This document shows, piece by piece, positions 46,843 through 59,640 of a stretch of DNA of 64,000 nt. The DNA is from Echinometra lucunter (lineage: Eukaryota; Echinodermata; Echinoidea; Camarodonta; Echinometridae): NCBI GenBank assembly GCA_029962745.1, contig CM057161.1, positions 5,730,887-5,794,886 of the forward strand, written 5' to 3'. The translations under genes and the position numbers were made by a program. How positions within the stretch are numbered: position 1 is the first letter of the stretch; the number at the start of each line of letters is the position of its first letter. The notes beneath the pieces are model-generated. The model was not told where the DNA came from. It saw nothing but the letters and a program-made list of their open reading frames with translations, and made no database searches.

Positions 46843-47335
46843 GGAAAAATTGGGAGCATTTGTATACATCAGAGATAAATCGATATATGCCATTCCCATT
46901 CAGATGTTTGGTGTAATATAGAAATTCGCATCGCATTTTCCTGAAGCGAAATTTCTGAAGGTAAATCATTTGTACTACATGGGCAGTTTCACATCTTACT
47001 CAGATAGATCCTCTAAAATATTGATGATCTATGCTTATCATGATAGCATACTGCTACATTTGATTTCAAGGGAGGCTTCAAGCCTAAAATAGATAAAGTT
47101 ATAACTGTGCAATGATTAAAGTTCTACCGCATCTCTGGAGCAAAGATTTCATTACACATGTACAGGGAGCATTCATGGGAAAATGCAATGAACAAATTTA
47201 GTGTACAAAAGGAAATAAAAAGCAATTTCATTTTCTCTCAACACGAGCACTTTGTAGTAACGAACAATATTATTTTTTACACTTTCTGTTGCAGCTTAAT
47301 ATCATACTGATACATTTCATGAAATCATGAAATCG

Positions 47336-47378
47336 TGCATTTTTACGGTGCAAACTCAAGAACACCGTAAAAATGTCC
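47336..47378. repeat. Small hairpin downstream of the GPCR gene
   Basis: CATTTTTACGGTG and CACCGTAAAAATG are perfect inverted repeats around a 12-base loop. It lies about 370 bp beyond the GPCR stop, outside the expected 3' end if the AATAAA at 47662 is used. Confidence 0.5.
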
Positions 47379-47661
47379 AGCATTTCGGGGCGGTTGTTTG
47401 TTCTTTAGATACATGCTGATGTAGAATATATAAAATGTATAAACGACGTCCATGCATTCATTTGTCCGCATTGTTTTCGCCAGTACAAGTTCAAGCTATT
47501 TCATAAAAGAAAAGGGGAAATTACCACTCTTTGTGATGCAACAGTCTGGGATTCTGGTCAAGGCGTTCACAAAAGAAAACGTTCCTTTAAGTAGCGCTTG
47601 GTATGAAGCGTTCAATGTTCCCTGGCATCATCTTATTTGTAAGAATGCGTATACGTATTAA

Positions 47662-47667
47662 TTTATT
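47662..47667 (-). promoter_or_regulatory. Candidate polyadenylation signal of the GPCR gene
   Basis: TTTATT on the + strand reads AATAAA on the minus strand, about 83 bp after the stop codon. Confidence 0.4.
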
Positions 47668-47749
47668 CTTTGGTTTTCATTTCTTGAGTACTATGTACAG
47701 GAAACCACGAGCAATTGCGTAAGAAATCCATCTTTTCCTCCACTAAAAA

Positions 47750-48916
47750 CTAGACTCTCGTATCCAGTGATACCCGAAGATATTCGTTCGTTGTACTTCC
47801 CACGAATTTAGTGGCTGTAGAAGTGCATACTGGACTGGCAGCTCCGCCAAGGTGAAAGGCTTGCTTGAAGGCAAGCCTGTATCTGTGGCTCATTACTGTG
47901 TAAATAATGGGGTTGATGACACAATTGATGTAGGCTAGAGAGCGACTAAAGTAGAGGAGTCCGGCCTGGGCATCGCTGGAAAGCTGATAAGCATCTCCTC
48001 TCACGGTCGATATCATATCCGCGAAGGAAATGATTTCAAAGGGTGCGAGACAGACGAAGAAAGCCACACCATTGATGACCAGCATGCGTGCAATGCGATC
48101 TCGCATATGCGTATCGACTTCTGCCTCGCCCTCCGAGTGTGACTGCAGACGTTCTATCGATCGATTGAGACCTCGAACTATCAATACAAACATGGTGACG
48201 TTCACTATGAGCGTGGAGAAAAACGGAATGGTCTGCATGCCGTTAGCATACGCCTTCATCCATGGCTGTGTTGGGGTGCAGATACCCCATCGCGTCGGCC
48301 AATCCATGAAGACATCAATGTCAGAATACACTAAACATACTTGCATTAAATTCGTATTCGACGGGATAAGTGCTGACGAAAGGCACAGAGATGTAAGCCA
48401 TGACCCCACTGTCAATATCGTAGTCTTTGGCTTGCAATGCACGTATCTTTGACGAGGTCTACAGACGGCGCAGTACCGATCAATCGATACCAAACTCACG
48501 AAACAAAGTGATGCAAAGTAAGCTGTATCCATAACGAGATAAACCCACACGCATCCCCCCTGTCCAAGTGGATTGTCATCCCCATGTATCGGGGACCCGC
48601 GAAATCGCCAGATTTTCTCCCCGATGCCAGAGAGCAGAAAGACGATATCCGCCACCGCTAAGTTCAAGAGGTAGCAGTTGATGGACGTCTGCATGCGTGG
48701 GACTCGGAAAACGACGTAGATAAAGGCGGAATTGTCAAGTACCCCTAACGTGAGGACGAGTGGGAGAAAGGCGGACACGTAAAACGTCTCACCCCGACTG
48801 TAGCCGTACGATTCAGCATCGTTTTCTCCTGTCAGGTTGAGCACTTCCTTGCACTGAGCCTCACCGTTGGAAAGATTATCCGTTGTGATACTCATGATGA
48901 TTGGTGGGAAACTCAT
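47750..48916 (-). CDS. Class A (rhodopsin-family) peptide-type GPCR, intronless
   Basis: 388-aa uninterrupted frame with seven hydrophobic segments; it should act at the plasma membrane through G proteins. Visible marks: N-glycosylation sequons at N14 and N27; TM1 about 44-71; TM2 with LAVAD (D90); extracellular C122 before TM3, with C194 or C213 in loop 2 as possible disulfide partners; DRY at 146-148 ending TM3; TM4 about 166-186; TM5 about 229-249 with P231; TM6 about 276-298 with CLAP at 289-292; TM7 with NPIIY at 335-339, then a basic helix-8 start (SHRYR). The VFRVPRMQTSIN and KIWRF phrases resemble invertebrate receptors labelled TRH-receptor-like, ghrelin-receptor-like or neuromedin-U-receptor-like; the ligand cannot be assigned. 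TM6 has Leu where most class A receptors have the toggle Trp. The ATG at 48916 is the first in frame near the N-terminus; a second Met lies at residue 8. Lineage expansions of intronless GPCRs are common in echinoderms. High confidence that it is a receptor, low on subtype. Confidence 0.93.
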   Translation of the reverse strand: MSFPPIIMSITTDNLSNGEAQCKEVLNLTGENDAESYGYSRGETFYVSAFLPLVLTLGVLDNSAFIYVVFRVPRMQTSINCYLLNLAVADIVFLLSGIGEKIWRFRGSPIHGDDNPLGQGGCVWVYLVMDTAYFASLCFVSLVSIDRYCAVCRPRQRYVHCKPKTTILTVGSWLTSLCLSSALIPSNTNLMQVCLVYSDIDVFMDWPTRWGICTPTQPWMKAYANGMQTIPFFSTLIVNVTMFVLIVRGLNRSIERLQSHSEGEAEVDTHMRDRIARMLVINGVAFFVCLAPFEIISFADMISTVRGDAYQLSSDAQAGLLYFSRSLAYINCVINPIIYTVMSHRYRLAFKQAFHLGGAASPVCTSTATKFVGSTTNEYLRVSLDTRV

Positions 48917-51900
48917 CTTGATTTTTGATAAGTAAATACCCGTAACATGCCCATCAAATATAAACGAAAACCTACCGCGAGTGTGAGATGATATAAATGT
49001 TCGTTGATAAACCCGATCTTGTCAATTTTGTTGTTTCGTCATTCGATCTTTTTCTAACAAGGGTTTCCGATTCAAAACAGTTCAAACGCCATCAATTTTG
49101 CAATAAATTTGCAGAGAAACAAGGAATACAATTATACCTGCACAACACCTTCATAAATCTTACTGTCCAGCTCAGTCAGTTCTTGACTTTCTTTGCGCTG
49201 ACTTATGCTTTCCATACACTCTTGGTCTTGATTGTAAATTTAACAAGATTCAAGATGTTCGATATCTTTTTAAAACCGAAGTACATGTACCACATCTATT
49301 ACTTATCATTATTTCATTCTTTCATGCTAGTTGTTTTTCTTTCACCACCAGTTTTTGGCCAACAAATATCCTTGCCAGACGCCACGTTATAAGTATGAGT
49401 ACAGTATGTGATTTAAAATCTTTCCAAGGTTAACTAAACGTTACCTCTGTTGTCTGCAACAAAGACGAAATTGTTTTCTCTGCATACATTACATCAATTC
49501 AATAAATAGGTTCGAGAGTCAGAAGTCGTTAAGGTAAACATGACCTCTCATTCGTCATGATTCATTCCATTCTTTATGAAGAACAACTCCAACGCAGTGT
49601 CGAAAATTCGTAGCCTTCATAAAATATCAATCATGTGGAAGAAAAGTATCAAAGGTGGCGTGTTATTTTCATACCTACGGCAAAATAAGCTGGATATGAC
49701 AACCGTTTGGTGGAAACTGCGGCTCAATCTAAACGTAATCAGTGCAAATTGTATTCTTATGAATGCCAAAGCATATTTTTTCCACGGCAGCCGAGATTCA
49801 ATATTATCTGCTTTTACTTTCTTGCGCAGTTCTTGTCACCATAATCAATGCTGCTATGTGTTGGAACTCATCGTCCTTCAGTTCGTCCGTAGCGTATTAA
49901 TATTACAATGAAATTGATCTTCGTTCAGAAAATCACTTAAACGAAGACGAAGGAATAATGCACAACCTTGTGAATGTCTGAAAATCGATTCCTTTTACTT
50001 TGATTTTAAAAAAAAAAAGTTTTTCGCTTGTCGTATGCTCTTGAGAGCTTCACCGAACGTCACTCTGTTGATTTCCTCCTTGTCCGTTGTGAAATGATTG
50101 CATCAGTTGACGTTTCAACTTGCTCTTTCGAACAGGATACCATACACTTCCCACTTCACTCCAACGTCACCTTTCAGCGGAGGCTCTGACTGATGAGTTC
50201 GATGACTTGGCGCGCTGATTTATACAGATTTTCATGTGCTCACAAGCGGTTCTGCGCATTCCAGTCGCCGGTGTCATAACAGATTTGTTACGGGTTCCGG
50301 AGGAACGAAACGACTAGTCGATTCGTTCTCTGGAACAGCGTTGCCAGGCTCAAAATGCCGTATTATCGTACTAGAGAGTCAAAATTATCGTTTTTTGGAG
50401 AAAATGATCGTACACATAGCTTACTCTACATTACATACACTATGCATACGATTAACGGCCCCTTAACTTTAGGAAAACTCATTCATATTTGCTGCAAATT
50501 CAATGTAGGGGGCCTACAAGACGCGTAGACGGGTTAATTAACTGTTAGGTATAGTATGCATGTACTTTGCAGAGACTTTGAGTAGGTTGAAATGGCTATG
50601 ACTATCGCATCGACTGGACCGAGGCGGATCCAATCGGCGGGTGAACATTCAGGCGATTGGTTTCAAAGGATCCAATCGCCTGTCCGAAACAAATCTTCTA
50701 TGACACCGGCAGACCATGAGAGAAAAGAAGAAGAGGGGGCGCAGTGCCGTGCAATTGATATCCCGACCATCATGTACTGATTGAACCAATATAACCCATT
50801 TACCTGGTAATCAACTTCTACACTCGACCGGAATCAATAAGGCATTTAACTTTACTCTTAAGATATATCTTTATGATCAAAGGACAGGTATTTCCGCCAG
50901 GTGTTGAAGTGTTAAAACATGATTTTGTTTGCTATTCGTTATAGTTCTCCTACATTTAAACGCTTTCATGGACTTTGGTATGGGAGCGTAAGCTCAGCCT
51001 GTAAACATGTTGGTTTTTGTTTTTGTTTTTGTTTTTATTTTAACCACAATCTTCAATCAAAGGTAAATATCATAAACGAAACTACATCGGGTGAGATCTC
51101 GGTTCGCAAAACGATATGCAATGGAAAATGTCTTAATTTTTTTTCGGGTAGATCTTGATGTATCGAACTGGAAGATGCAGGATCTGGAAACAGTTGGGCT
51201 TGGGGCCGAGTGGCGCACGTTGGTTAGTAAGACAGCAGCGCCGTCGATATTTTGTTTCATGTGTGATGACATCGTTTTCTCCGAGTTGACGCCGATTTTA
51301 TTTACTGATTTGTTATTTAGTCATCAGCCATTCTCGAATATTTATACGGAGTGGCAAGATCAGCATAAAACAAACGAAAAATCAAAACAAAATGAAATAG
51401 CATAACAAATGATGTTGCTTAATATAAAACAGAAAACTTCTAGATAAAAATGGCAAAATACAAAACATGCTGACATAAAAAACAAGCTGGTCTTCCTCAG
51501 GGCTCTGTTACGTTATGATGAAAGATATAATAATGGATGAAATAGACAATGACTCATAATATGTAAAAGTTTTACATGAAAACGGATTAATAAAAATGTA
51601 AGATGAAGCTGTTCAAAACCTAAAGCATCACACTTCACAAAACAGGATCGATTTGAGCTTTAAAAAACATAAAACATATCAAATACAATACAAAGCAGCC
51701 CTGCATGGCCTTCGGCGCTAAGATAAAATAAGGAGGGGCGCGCACCCCCACGCCATCTCTTGGATAAGCCACTGTATCGATATTGGAGTGTAGGGGTTAG
51801 AGGAGTAGGAACGCCTCGTGCATGTCATCAATAATTCGGATAAAAGCCTTGATCTATAGTGGGATTTTGAAGAATTTCCATTTAATCCAGCGAAATCCAC

Positions 51901-53410
51901 ACAACACCTGTGTGCTGAAAATAACTGGAAAAGAAAGAGAGCAAAATGCATTTCAAAATGGTATTTCCTTTATCCATGTCTATGAATAGAAACATTCCTT
52001 GGAAGATTGGAAGGATAGAAAGACAAACAAACATATCCAGCGATATATCCACAAAAATAGAACTTTTGCCGAGAATAATTTGAAAAATAGTGAAAAATGC
52101 GTAAATGACATTTCCTTTATTCAGCGATATATTTCCACAAATAGAATGATTCCTGAGAACCCGAGATTTAGCCTTGGTTGTGAAGCACTACAAAGTACTT
52201 CATCTGAACTAATTCCCCTCGATGTGTAATCTTTTCTCCAATGAATAGTTTGTTTTAAATAACTCCAAGAATGATGAAATCAGGATAAAAGATAATTTTG
52301 CAGGAAGGAAATACTGGATGCTCAAAAACAACCCGGCTTATGACTTATAAGGTGCAAAAACAATGTGTCCTTGATGAGCGAGTTGGGTATAAATCTTGAA
52401 TCTTCTAAATATAGGCGTCTTAGATGGAGCAATATGAAATTGAATGAAAAATACCTTTCAGCCATAGGACGATTCTGGGTCGAGTGGCATTTTGAGGATA
52501 AACACGCCATTTCCTTGGCATTTGGGTAATGAGGTAATGGAAAGATGTAATAGCAAAAAGTGGGTAGAAGGCTGTAAAACATCGCTATCAAAATTCCTAC
52601 TGTTTCTGTTTCTGTTTTTGTCTGGCTTCAACAATCTCACCATGCTCACTGCGTGATTAAAAACTCAGAGTGCTCGATAAGATTCAGATAAAATTTTGAG
52701 CGCTTGAATCATGATGATAAGTTGTACAGTGAACAGAGAACAGGGAAAAGAAGGAGAGTCCAGCTTTGAAGGACAATCATTTGGGACAATTTTCCTAGGA
52801 CCTCACATTGGGGAATCATATTCCCAGGAAATACTTCTTTCGGGAAGCTTTCGCAAGAGTGCAGTGGCGTACTTATCTCAAGTGTCGCTGAACCAAGAAA
52901 GTTGTCTGGGCAATTTCATGGGGTTAGTTGTCTGGGGAAGTTTGGGTAATGGTAATCTGAGAGCAATCTGGATACATATGAATTACATTGAAGCATATTA
53001 GGTGTTACGTTTCTTGTGTACTTTGTGTATATAAAGGTCGTAAAGATTTTGAAAATTAAATCCATTTGTTATAGTTGTTTCATTAGGATGTTAGAGGACC
53101 TTTCTGTGAGATTTTTCGTCCATGAGCATAATTTTGTGAATTTTCGAATGTGAATACTCTATCTTTAGCATGTTTAGAGGTGTATTGTTTGGGATATGTA
53201 TTTTCAATGGGTGAAAATAGGTTTTTTTCTAAAATTATTGCCTTCCATGTGCTTGTTTGTAGCATAACCGACAGGAAAGTATTTCACAGCGTTACCAGGA
53301 TTAAAAATGAAAAAAAATAGAAAATTACAGTCATATACATTGTGATCATATCAATTAGATTTCGTGTGTATCTAATACATTATGTTTACAAAGAAAAATT
53401 CTGACAAATG
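48917..53410. other. Intergenic, no gene seen
   Basis: AT-rich. Open frames of 76-131 codons (for example 48997-49392 and 49576-49911) have no recognisable motif. A perfect 11-bp inverted repeat (CAGGCGATTGG/CCAATCGCCTG) lies at 50650-50682. The phrase CAGCGATATAT.TCCACAAA.ATAGAA recurs near 52038 and 52121. Confidence 0.4.
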
Positions 53411-53910
53411 NNNNNNNNNNNNNNNNNNNNNNNNNNNNNNNNNNNNNNNNNNNNNNNNNNNNNNNNNNNNNNNNNNNNNNNNNNNNNNNNNNNNNNNNNN
53501 NNNNNNNNNNNNNNNNNNNNNNNNNNNNNNNNNNNNNNNNNNNNNNNNNNNNNNNNNNNNNNNNNNNNNNNNNNNNNNNNNNNNNNNNNNNNNNNNNNNN
53601 NNNNNNNNNNNNNNNNNNNNNNNNNNNNNNNNNNNNNNNNNNNNNNNNNNNNNNNNNNNNNNNNNNNNNNNNNNNNNNNNNNNNNNNNNNNNNNNNNNNN
53701 NNNNNNNNNNNNNNNNNNNNNNNNNNNNNNNNNNNNNNNNNNNNNNNNNNNNNNNNNNNNNNNNNNNNNNNNNNNNNNNNNNNNNNNNNNNNNNNNNNNN
53801 NNNNNNNNNNNNNNNNNNNNNNNNNNNNNNNNNNNNNNNNNNNNNNNNNNNNNNNNNNNNNNNNNNNNNNNNNNNNNNNNNNNNNNNNNNNNNNNNNNNN
53901 NNNNNNNNNN
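53411..53910. other. Assembly gap, 500 N
   Basis: Exactly 500 N, again a fixed-size placeholder. Unlike the first gap, the flanks show no visible duplication of each other. Confidence 0.99.
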
Positions 53911-54293
53911 TTATCGTATATCAAATAAAGTATTGTGCTATATGCATATTGATACCAACGTGTGCATGTGTTAAAAAAAAAGTGTATGTGTACTCGTGTA
54001 CACATACACTTTTGCTTTAGAAATTTTGGCAAAGGATTGCTATTATTCCCCACTCCTCGAAACTGATTTACGCCGGAGCAGTGTTTGCTACTTTGGATAC
54101 CTTTGCTTTACATTGAAAGTTCTTCTACTTCAGTAATATGTTCACATCTTATGGAGATGCCTAATGTTTGATGCGAAACATATCATGTAATATACCCGCT
54201 TTAGCACCCGAACCTTAAGCTTGTGCACAGGGCTACAAATTCAAAGATGACGATGATTCTTGATTATGCAATAAAACTGTGAAAGAAACTGTC

Positions 54294-54427
54294 TCCAAAC
54301 GTCTTGGAATGGTCGTGTGAGATTTTGCGATCTTCAATAGATGAGAAATTAACTCACTTCTCCAAACGTCTTGGAATGGTCGTGTGAGATTTTGGGATCT
54401 TCAATAGATGAGAAATTAACTCACTTC
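54294..54427. repeat. 67-bp perfect-length tandem duplication
   Basis: 54294-54360 and 54361-54427 (both starting TCCAAACGTCTTGGAATGGT) differ visibly at one base (TTTTGCGATC versus TTTTGGGATC). Confidence 0.85.
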
Positions 54428-55015
54428 CAGCTAAAAAACAAAGCAAAGCAAAACAAATATGAAAACCAAACAACCAAAACAACATGCACTGCTAACAGAA
54501 ATGAGCACATGGGATCACACGCAAAAGTGGCATATGGTCTGCGCGAATACTTTAACTGTTCTCACCTCATTTCGAATGTGAGGGCATTTCAAGAGCAATC
54601 TGTTTTTAGGGAATGTTTCGACTGTGATATTCTTCCGGACTCACATGGGGATGACACAAATGATGAACATCTCATTTATATCACTTCCCAGAAGTTTGGG
54701 CTTCTCTTTAATACCTGAGTCACATCGCCACGACGATCCAACCCGACTGATTACTATACAAATATACCAAGCTGCAAGAAAGTACAGTGGAAATCATTTT
54801 TCTGAGGAGGGACTGGCCGTCCGAAGATATTAATTCCACTATATTTTTGAACCTATGCTTGGTATATTTGTTTTATATCTCTTCCTTACAAGTAATTCCT
54901 AGTCGATAGCTAGCCAGCTGATCTGGACCGGGCTAACCGGTGACTTGCGCGCTACTGGACGCGGCAAGTTTACGAGCAGTTTGTATACCTATATACACCT
55001 ATAAACTCGTCTATT

Positions 55016-55385
55016 ACTGCTTTCACATCAAGGCACGGTCGCTGCGACCGGTCGCTGCGACCGTACCCAGCGACCGATCGGACGTGCTTTCACACCTCCG
55101 TCAAAATTTGGTCAGGCCCAGAGCGATCGGTCGCAGTATAGCTGACCTAGCCGGAAGCGGAAGTAGAGATAGTGCGTAGGCATGTATGGGGGGTCATTGC
55201 ATTTCGATCGGTCGCTGAGTACGATGTGCTTTCACATCTAGCTTGCATCGGTCGCGATCGGTCGCTGAAGTACCTCACCGACCGTACTCAGCGACCGATG
55301 AAATGCTTTCACATTATGATTTCATCGGTCGCAGCGACCGCTAGCAGCGACCGGTCGCAGCGACCGTACCTTGGTGTGAAAGCAG
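55016..55385. mobile_element. 370-bp MITE-like element built from repeated CTTTCACA/GGTCGC modules
   Basis: The left end CTGCTTTCACATCAAGGCAC then GGTCGCTGCGACCGGTCGC is matched in reverse complement at the right end (ACCTTGGTGTGAAAGCAG). TA lies on both sides (55014-55015 and 55386-55387). Inside, TGCTTTCACA recurs in direct orientation near 55065, 55227 and 55303, each followed or preceded by CGGTCGC or GCGACCG words. GC content is far above the surroundings. No open frame of note. Confidence 0.7.
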
Positions 55386-55690
55386 TATATGACTCGCTCA
55401 GCGGATTGTCTGCGCCGGCGCTTGAATTGAAACAAAATTTTTGCCAGTAAGTAGTGAGCATGCGCAGTACTGCCCAGGCAGAAGTCAGGACATAGAGCAT
55501 GCGCAGTGCTGTCCAGGAAAAATAGTGAAAACTATTCGGAGCTAGTGCGATTATCTTTAACCCTGCGAGGACCGATTGACCAATCATATTTTCAGAAAAC
55601 TCTTTAATATTCATGAAAGGGATATAATGGTTATTATCTGTAATGACTGCATTGGAATTTCGGTCTGTGGTCAGCATTTATCATGTATCC

Positions 55691-55812
55691 TTCCCCCCCC
55701 ATTTTTAAGTTGTGGGGGGGGGGGGGGGCGGTGGACATACCCTAATGGGACCCATCTCTAAAATTGGGGGGGGGGGGGCGTGTCCCCATGTCCCGTGACC
55801 TCCCCCTCCCCC
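55691..55812. repeat. Alternating C- and G-homopolymer repeat
   Basis: C8, then G of about 16, then G of about 13, then CCTCCCCCTCCCCC, separated by short spacers. Same style as other poly-G/poly-C tracts in the window. Confidence 0.6.
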
Positions 55813-57197
55813 ATGATTAACGCTTAAAAATATCGGCCTCGTTTTTCAACTTCTTTCTTCTCTATCTTGTGGGTTTTCCAACAACGATACGTAACAAAGT
55901 GCTCTGTGCCGAGTAAGATATTCACTCCCTTCATAAGAAAAATACAGATTTTGTAATCACAGAAACTTTCATAACGTAAAGCCACCGGTAAGCATCTAAA
56001 TGCCAAAAAATAAAAGTTCTTTCTAATAGATAACGAGTATCAAAACTTCGAACTTACGTGTTTTATAACCAAAAATTCATAACCACGTGCCAATAAATCG
56101 CACAACTGAGATTGTACCAATTTTATTTATGACCACCAGAGAATAGCAGTAACCTCTTTTTACGACAATTACTCTTTCGATGTAAACCCCCCAAACTCAT
56201 AAGAACATGACGATTTACCACGGAAGGAAGCTGTTTTCCAATCCCTACTTCCCCAAGGCCTAACTTGCCAATGAGAAAAGTAAAAGTTTCCATTCGACAA
56301 ATGAAAAATCATACATATCGCTGAAGGGTATTCCTCTATTGGCATGGGTTGTCGCATTTTAAAGTTTTATTTATTATTCTTTTCTTAACATGCAGGAGGA
56401 TTTCTAATACCTTTTCCGGAATAAGTGAACATTGGATAACACCCTAAGGAGAAAAGATACCCATTTAAGGCTCAACGGGATAGGTAAAAAGATACGTAAC
56501 TCGGTACGAAATTCAAAAAGATGCTATAAGCAAAAAAACAAAATGTGATTGATTTTCCTTTATAATTCTTTTAGGCCTGCATAAGAGACATTAATCAAAT
56601 TTAATGTGCCGAACATTCCGAAAACCTAGGAATTCTTGCAGCATCTTTAGAGATAATGGAAAAAATATGAAATGTTGTGTACAACACATATTGAGAGTTG
56701 TCCTTCTGCACCTGCCATTTTGAAGCAACACTGCCGTTGTGAAGATTGCAATAGAAAGTAAATTGAGACTTTTCAAACTTTCATAACTTTCTCATTTCAT
56801 AACCGTTTTTGATGGAACTTTTTCAAAAATTGCTTCTCTCTATCCTCCCTTTTCATTAATATACATATTTCCCCAGGGTTTCATTCTCCTTTTGAAAAGA
56901 TGCAAGCGTTAGATCAGCTCCATTAGCTTCATTAGCTGAATATTTTTGCGCTTGAAAAATTGTAGTTTCACTCCCCACCCCATTCTGATTACATTTTGAT
57001 GACGACGACGACGATGACGATTAATTATCTGGAATCACAGCTAGGAAGGCAAATACACATATTTCTTAAATAAGCAATCAGAAATTCTACAATCTACATA
57101 AGTGCAATGCACAGCAATTTGAGGTTCATGGACGACGATGGGCTTCGTTGAAAAAGGAGGTGCCGGCGCCCCTGAGCCCCCCACCCTCCTTTGTCAG

Positions 57198-57356
57198 CCC
57201 TGATTCCAACCGACGTCACTTGCCAGGTCGGCAAGAATATCAAAGCAAAACAACTCCCGAATCTCCAGGATCTCTGTGACCTCAAGCTAAACTCCGTCGA
57301 GATTTGGCTTTGCTTTTCTGAACCACGACCCAAGGCCAGTTATGGCAAAAAATCCG
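57198..57356 (+). CDS. Candidate orphan exon (phase 1 to phase 1)
   Basis: A pyrimidine-rich acceptor (CCACCCTCCTTTGTCAG) and a CCG|GTACAG donor bound 159 bp with one open frame (LIPTDVTC, LPNLQDLCDLKLNSVEIW, FSEPRPKASYG). It is GC-richer than the surroundings and its symmetric phase fits a cassette exon. No family was recognised, and the opposite strand is also partly open, so this is weak. Confidence 0.25.
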
Positions 57357-57479
57357 GTACAGTGATCTTGGGGATAGAAAGAGATTATTTTCAGTCATTC
57401 GTTTCTATATCGGTTCAATGTCTTAATGAAATAATGTTTGTGTGCTTCTTATCATCTTCATTATTTTTGATTTTTTGAC

Positions 57480-59580
57480 TTTACCGCACAATAATATTTT
57501 CGCTGTAACTTTCAAAACCACCACCACAAGGCAAGTTCTTGAAAAACATCCGCTAAAAGTGATGAAGTTCAGTCTTGTAGGTATTTTTCGGGACAAGACG
57601 TCGCAAAATGTTTGAATGAAATATTTTTCTGTGCCTTTTTTTTATATTCTTTTAGAATCATTGACGTGAGTCAATACTATTTTTGTTATAATGATGTTTG
57701 TGATAAGATATTCCATCTTCTTGTCATCTCATCCTTTCAAAACATGTAATAAACTGATTTTTGCCCCTTTCCCTACCAGAAGTAATTTTAGAGATGTATA
57801 TGTATTTTGTTTGTCCCTTTTCCTTCTTTTCACTGACCTTTTCTCTTAAAACCATTATTTTGGAAAGCAAAATCCAATTCTGCCGACCTGTATACTCCGA
57901 TAATTTTTCTTTTCTCATTATTCTTTTCTTGAAAACAGTTTCTGAACACAAAACACGAGGCCCAGGAAACCGCCTGTAAACATTATCATGATTGCATATA
58001 GTGACGTGTAAGAAAATACAATGAGCATAAAACTTTGAGCCAATATCGTCTGAATCACAAAAATATTTTGGTGATATAGCAATATGACATTTTCCTTCAT
58101 GATCATACCATTTCGTGTCTGTCTCTTCGGTAATTGTCACACGCGTCATCACTGATTTTCTTCTGTTTAATCATGAAATGTTAAATAGGTCTTGAACATG
58201 GAGGACAGAATTTATAGACTGGCAGGCAATTCATCACACAGACACAAGTGCGGACTAAAATATACAAATCCGAATGATTTAAACACGTGCTGCGTCGTTC
58301 CTTACAGATAACTGAGCCTTTGGGATTTCTTAATATCTCCAGTGGCCTAGTTGGGCCCGGGGGGGGGGGGGGGGGGGGGGGGGTCAGGTCCGAGCAACTT
58401 CATTTAAAAGCAGGACTATTTATACACTCTGTGAATAAAATGCACCAAATATAAGGCCAAAAAGGAATATGTATGTTTTCAAGGTAAAACTCATCGTGTG
58501 ATTTTTAAACCAGTTTGTTTACATTCTATGAGATATTGTTTTGAATTTTACATAGCAATACTCCGCAACATACGTGTTCCCTTTTACACAACATTGGGTA
58601 GATTTGTAACTTAATTCGAAGTGTCTGCGTATACAGAAAAAAGGAAATAATTATAGTTCTGCGTTAAACTTCCTTCATGCTTAAACGCAGATACGTAAGA
58701 TGCTACAGTAACTTGAACATATACGATTGTGAGAACTGGTAATGGCGTCCTGGTCTCTTCCAAACGCACTACTGTCAAAACTGGAGAAAGCAAGATGATA
58801 GATTATGCTTAGGAATGGCGTCAAGTTTCTATTTAATGCTTGACTCCTTTGACAAACTTTCCCTCGAAGATGAATGACGGTTAAAATAAAGAAAAATAGA
58901 AAAGATGGATTTATGGCCTAGAGCAGACTTTTCTCCTTAGAAATGCACGGAATTTGTTTATATTCATTTTTTTTCTCTTCGGAACCTTTTGCAAGAACTT
59001 TGTTTTCTGAGGAATTGTTTATCATTTATGGGTTTATAATGGTAGCCGCAAAGACTGTATCTGGCCACCACCAGATATATTTCGATCGGGCATACCAAAA
59101 ATATCAGGCATTAATCATGTTTATCACTGAACAAAATCAGTTGTTTTGTGCCGTCCTTATGATATACATACAGTGGATGATGAACCATTACTGACTTTAG
59201 GCAAGGTTAAAAGTCTAAACTGATTCGAAGTATCCTAATGCCTTATTCTGCTAATAAGTGGGACGAGGAAGACAATAAACTGAATAACCTAAATATAGAA
59301 CCATGCTTTGGGGTTTCTCTGCATTTTCTTTCTTTCGTCTTTCGCGATTACCGGTGTATGGGGACTCGATGACGTTATTTGTGTTCCTGATATGGGGAAA
59401 TGTTTCGAATGACTCGCAAAAAGCTCTTAGCAGAACAAAATAATGGAGAATTACCTTGTTGTCGCATCCATGTTCTGATTACTTGGGGAACGTGGAACTC
59501 GGGGATTATCCCCAGAATATCTATCACAGGGCATATAAGCGTGATCGTGTTCCTGAAGATATACTATTTACAAGTTCAAG
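57480..59580. other. Intergenic, no gene seen
   Basis: AT-rich, with a run of about 28 G at 58359-58383 and neighbours. Open frames up to 142 codons (57724-58152, minus) have no recognisable motif. Confidence 0.4.
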
Positions 59581-59586
59581 ACCGTG

Positions 59587-59590
<4 letters not shown>

Positions 59591-59637
<47 letters not shown>

Positions 59638-59638
59638 A
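59591..59638. repeat. (GA)n microsatellite ending in a G run
   Basis: About 19 GA units then GGGGGGGG. It sits at the left edge of the local 220-bp duplication. Confidence 0.85.
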
Positions 59639-59640
59639 GA

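Larger units (their letters stand above)
42545..47660. other. Intergenic, no convincing gene
   Basis: Contains AT-rich unique DNA and a C run of about 28 at 44276-44303. An open frame of 125 codons at 42865-43242 starts at GTG and shows no known motif. Confidence 0.4.

Noticed and set aside
47336..47378. Hairpin as a transcription terminator of the GPCR
   Set aside because: Hairpin terminators are bacterial; in this eukaryotic setting it is recorded only as a small inverted repeat.
48997..49392. 131-codon frame divergent from the GPCR
   Set aside because: AT-rich with no recognised motif or splice context; length is compatible with chance at this base composition.
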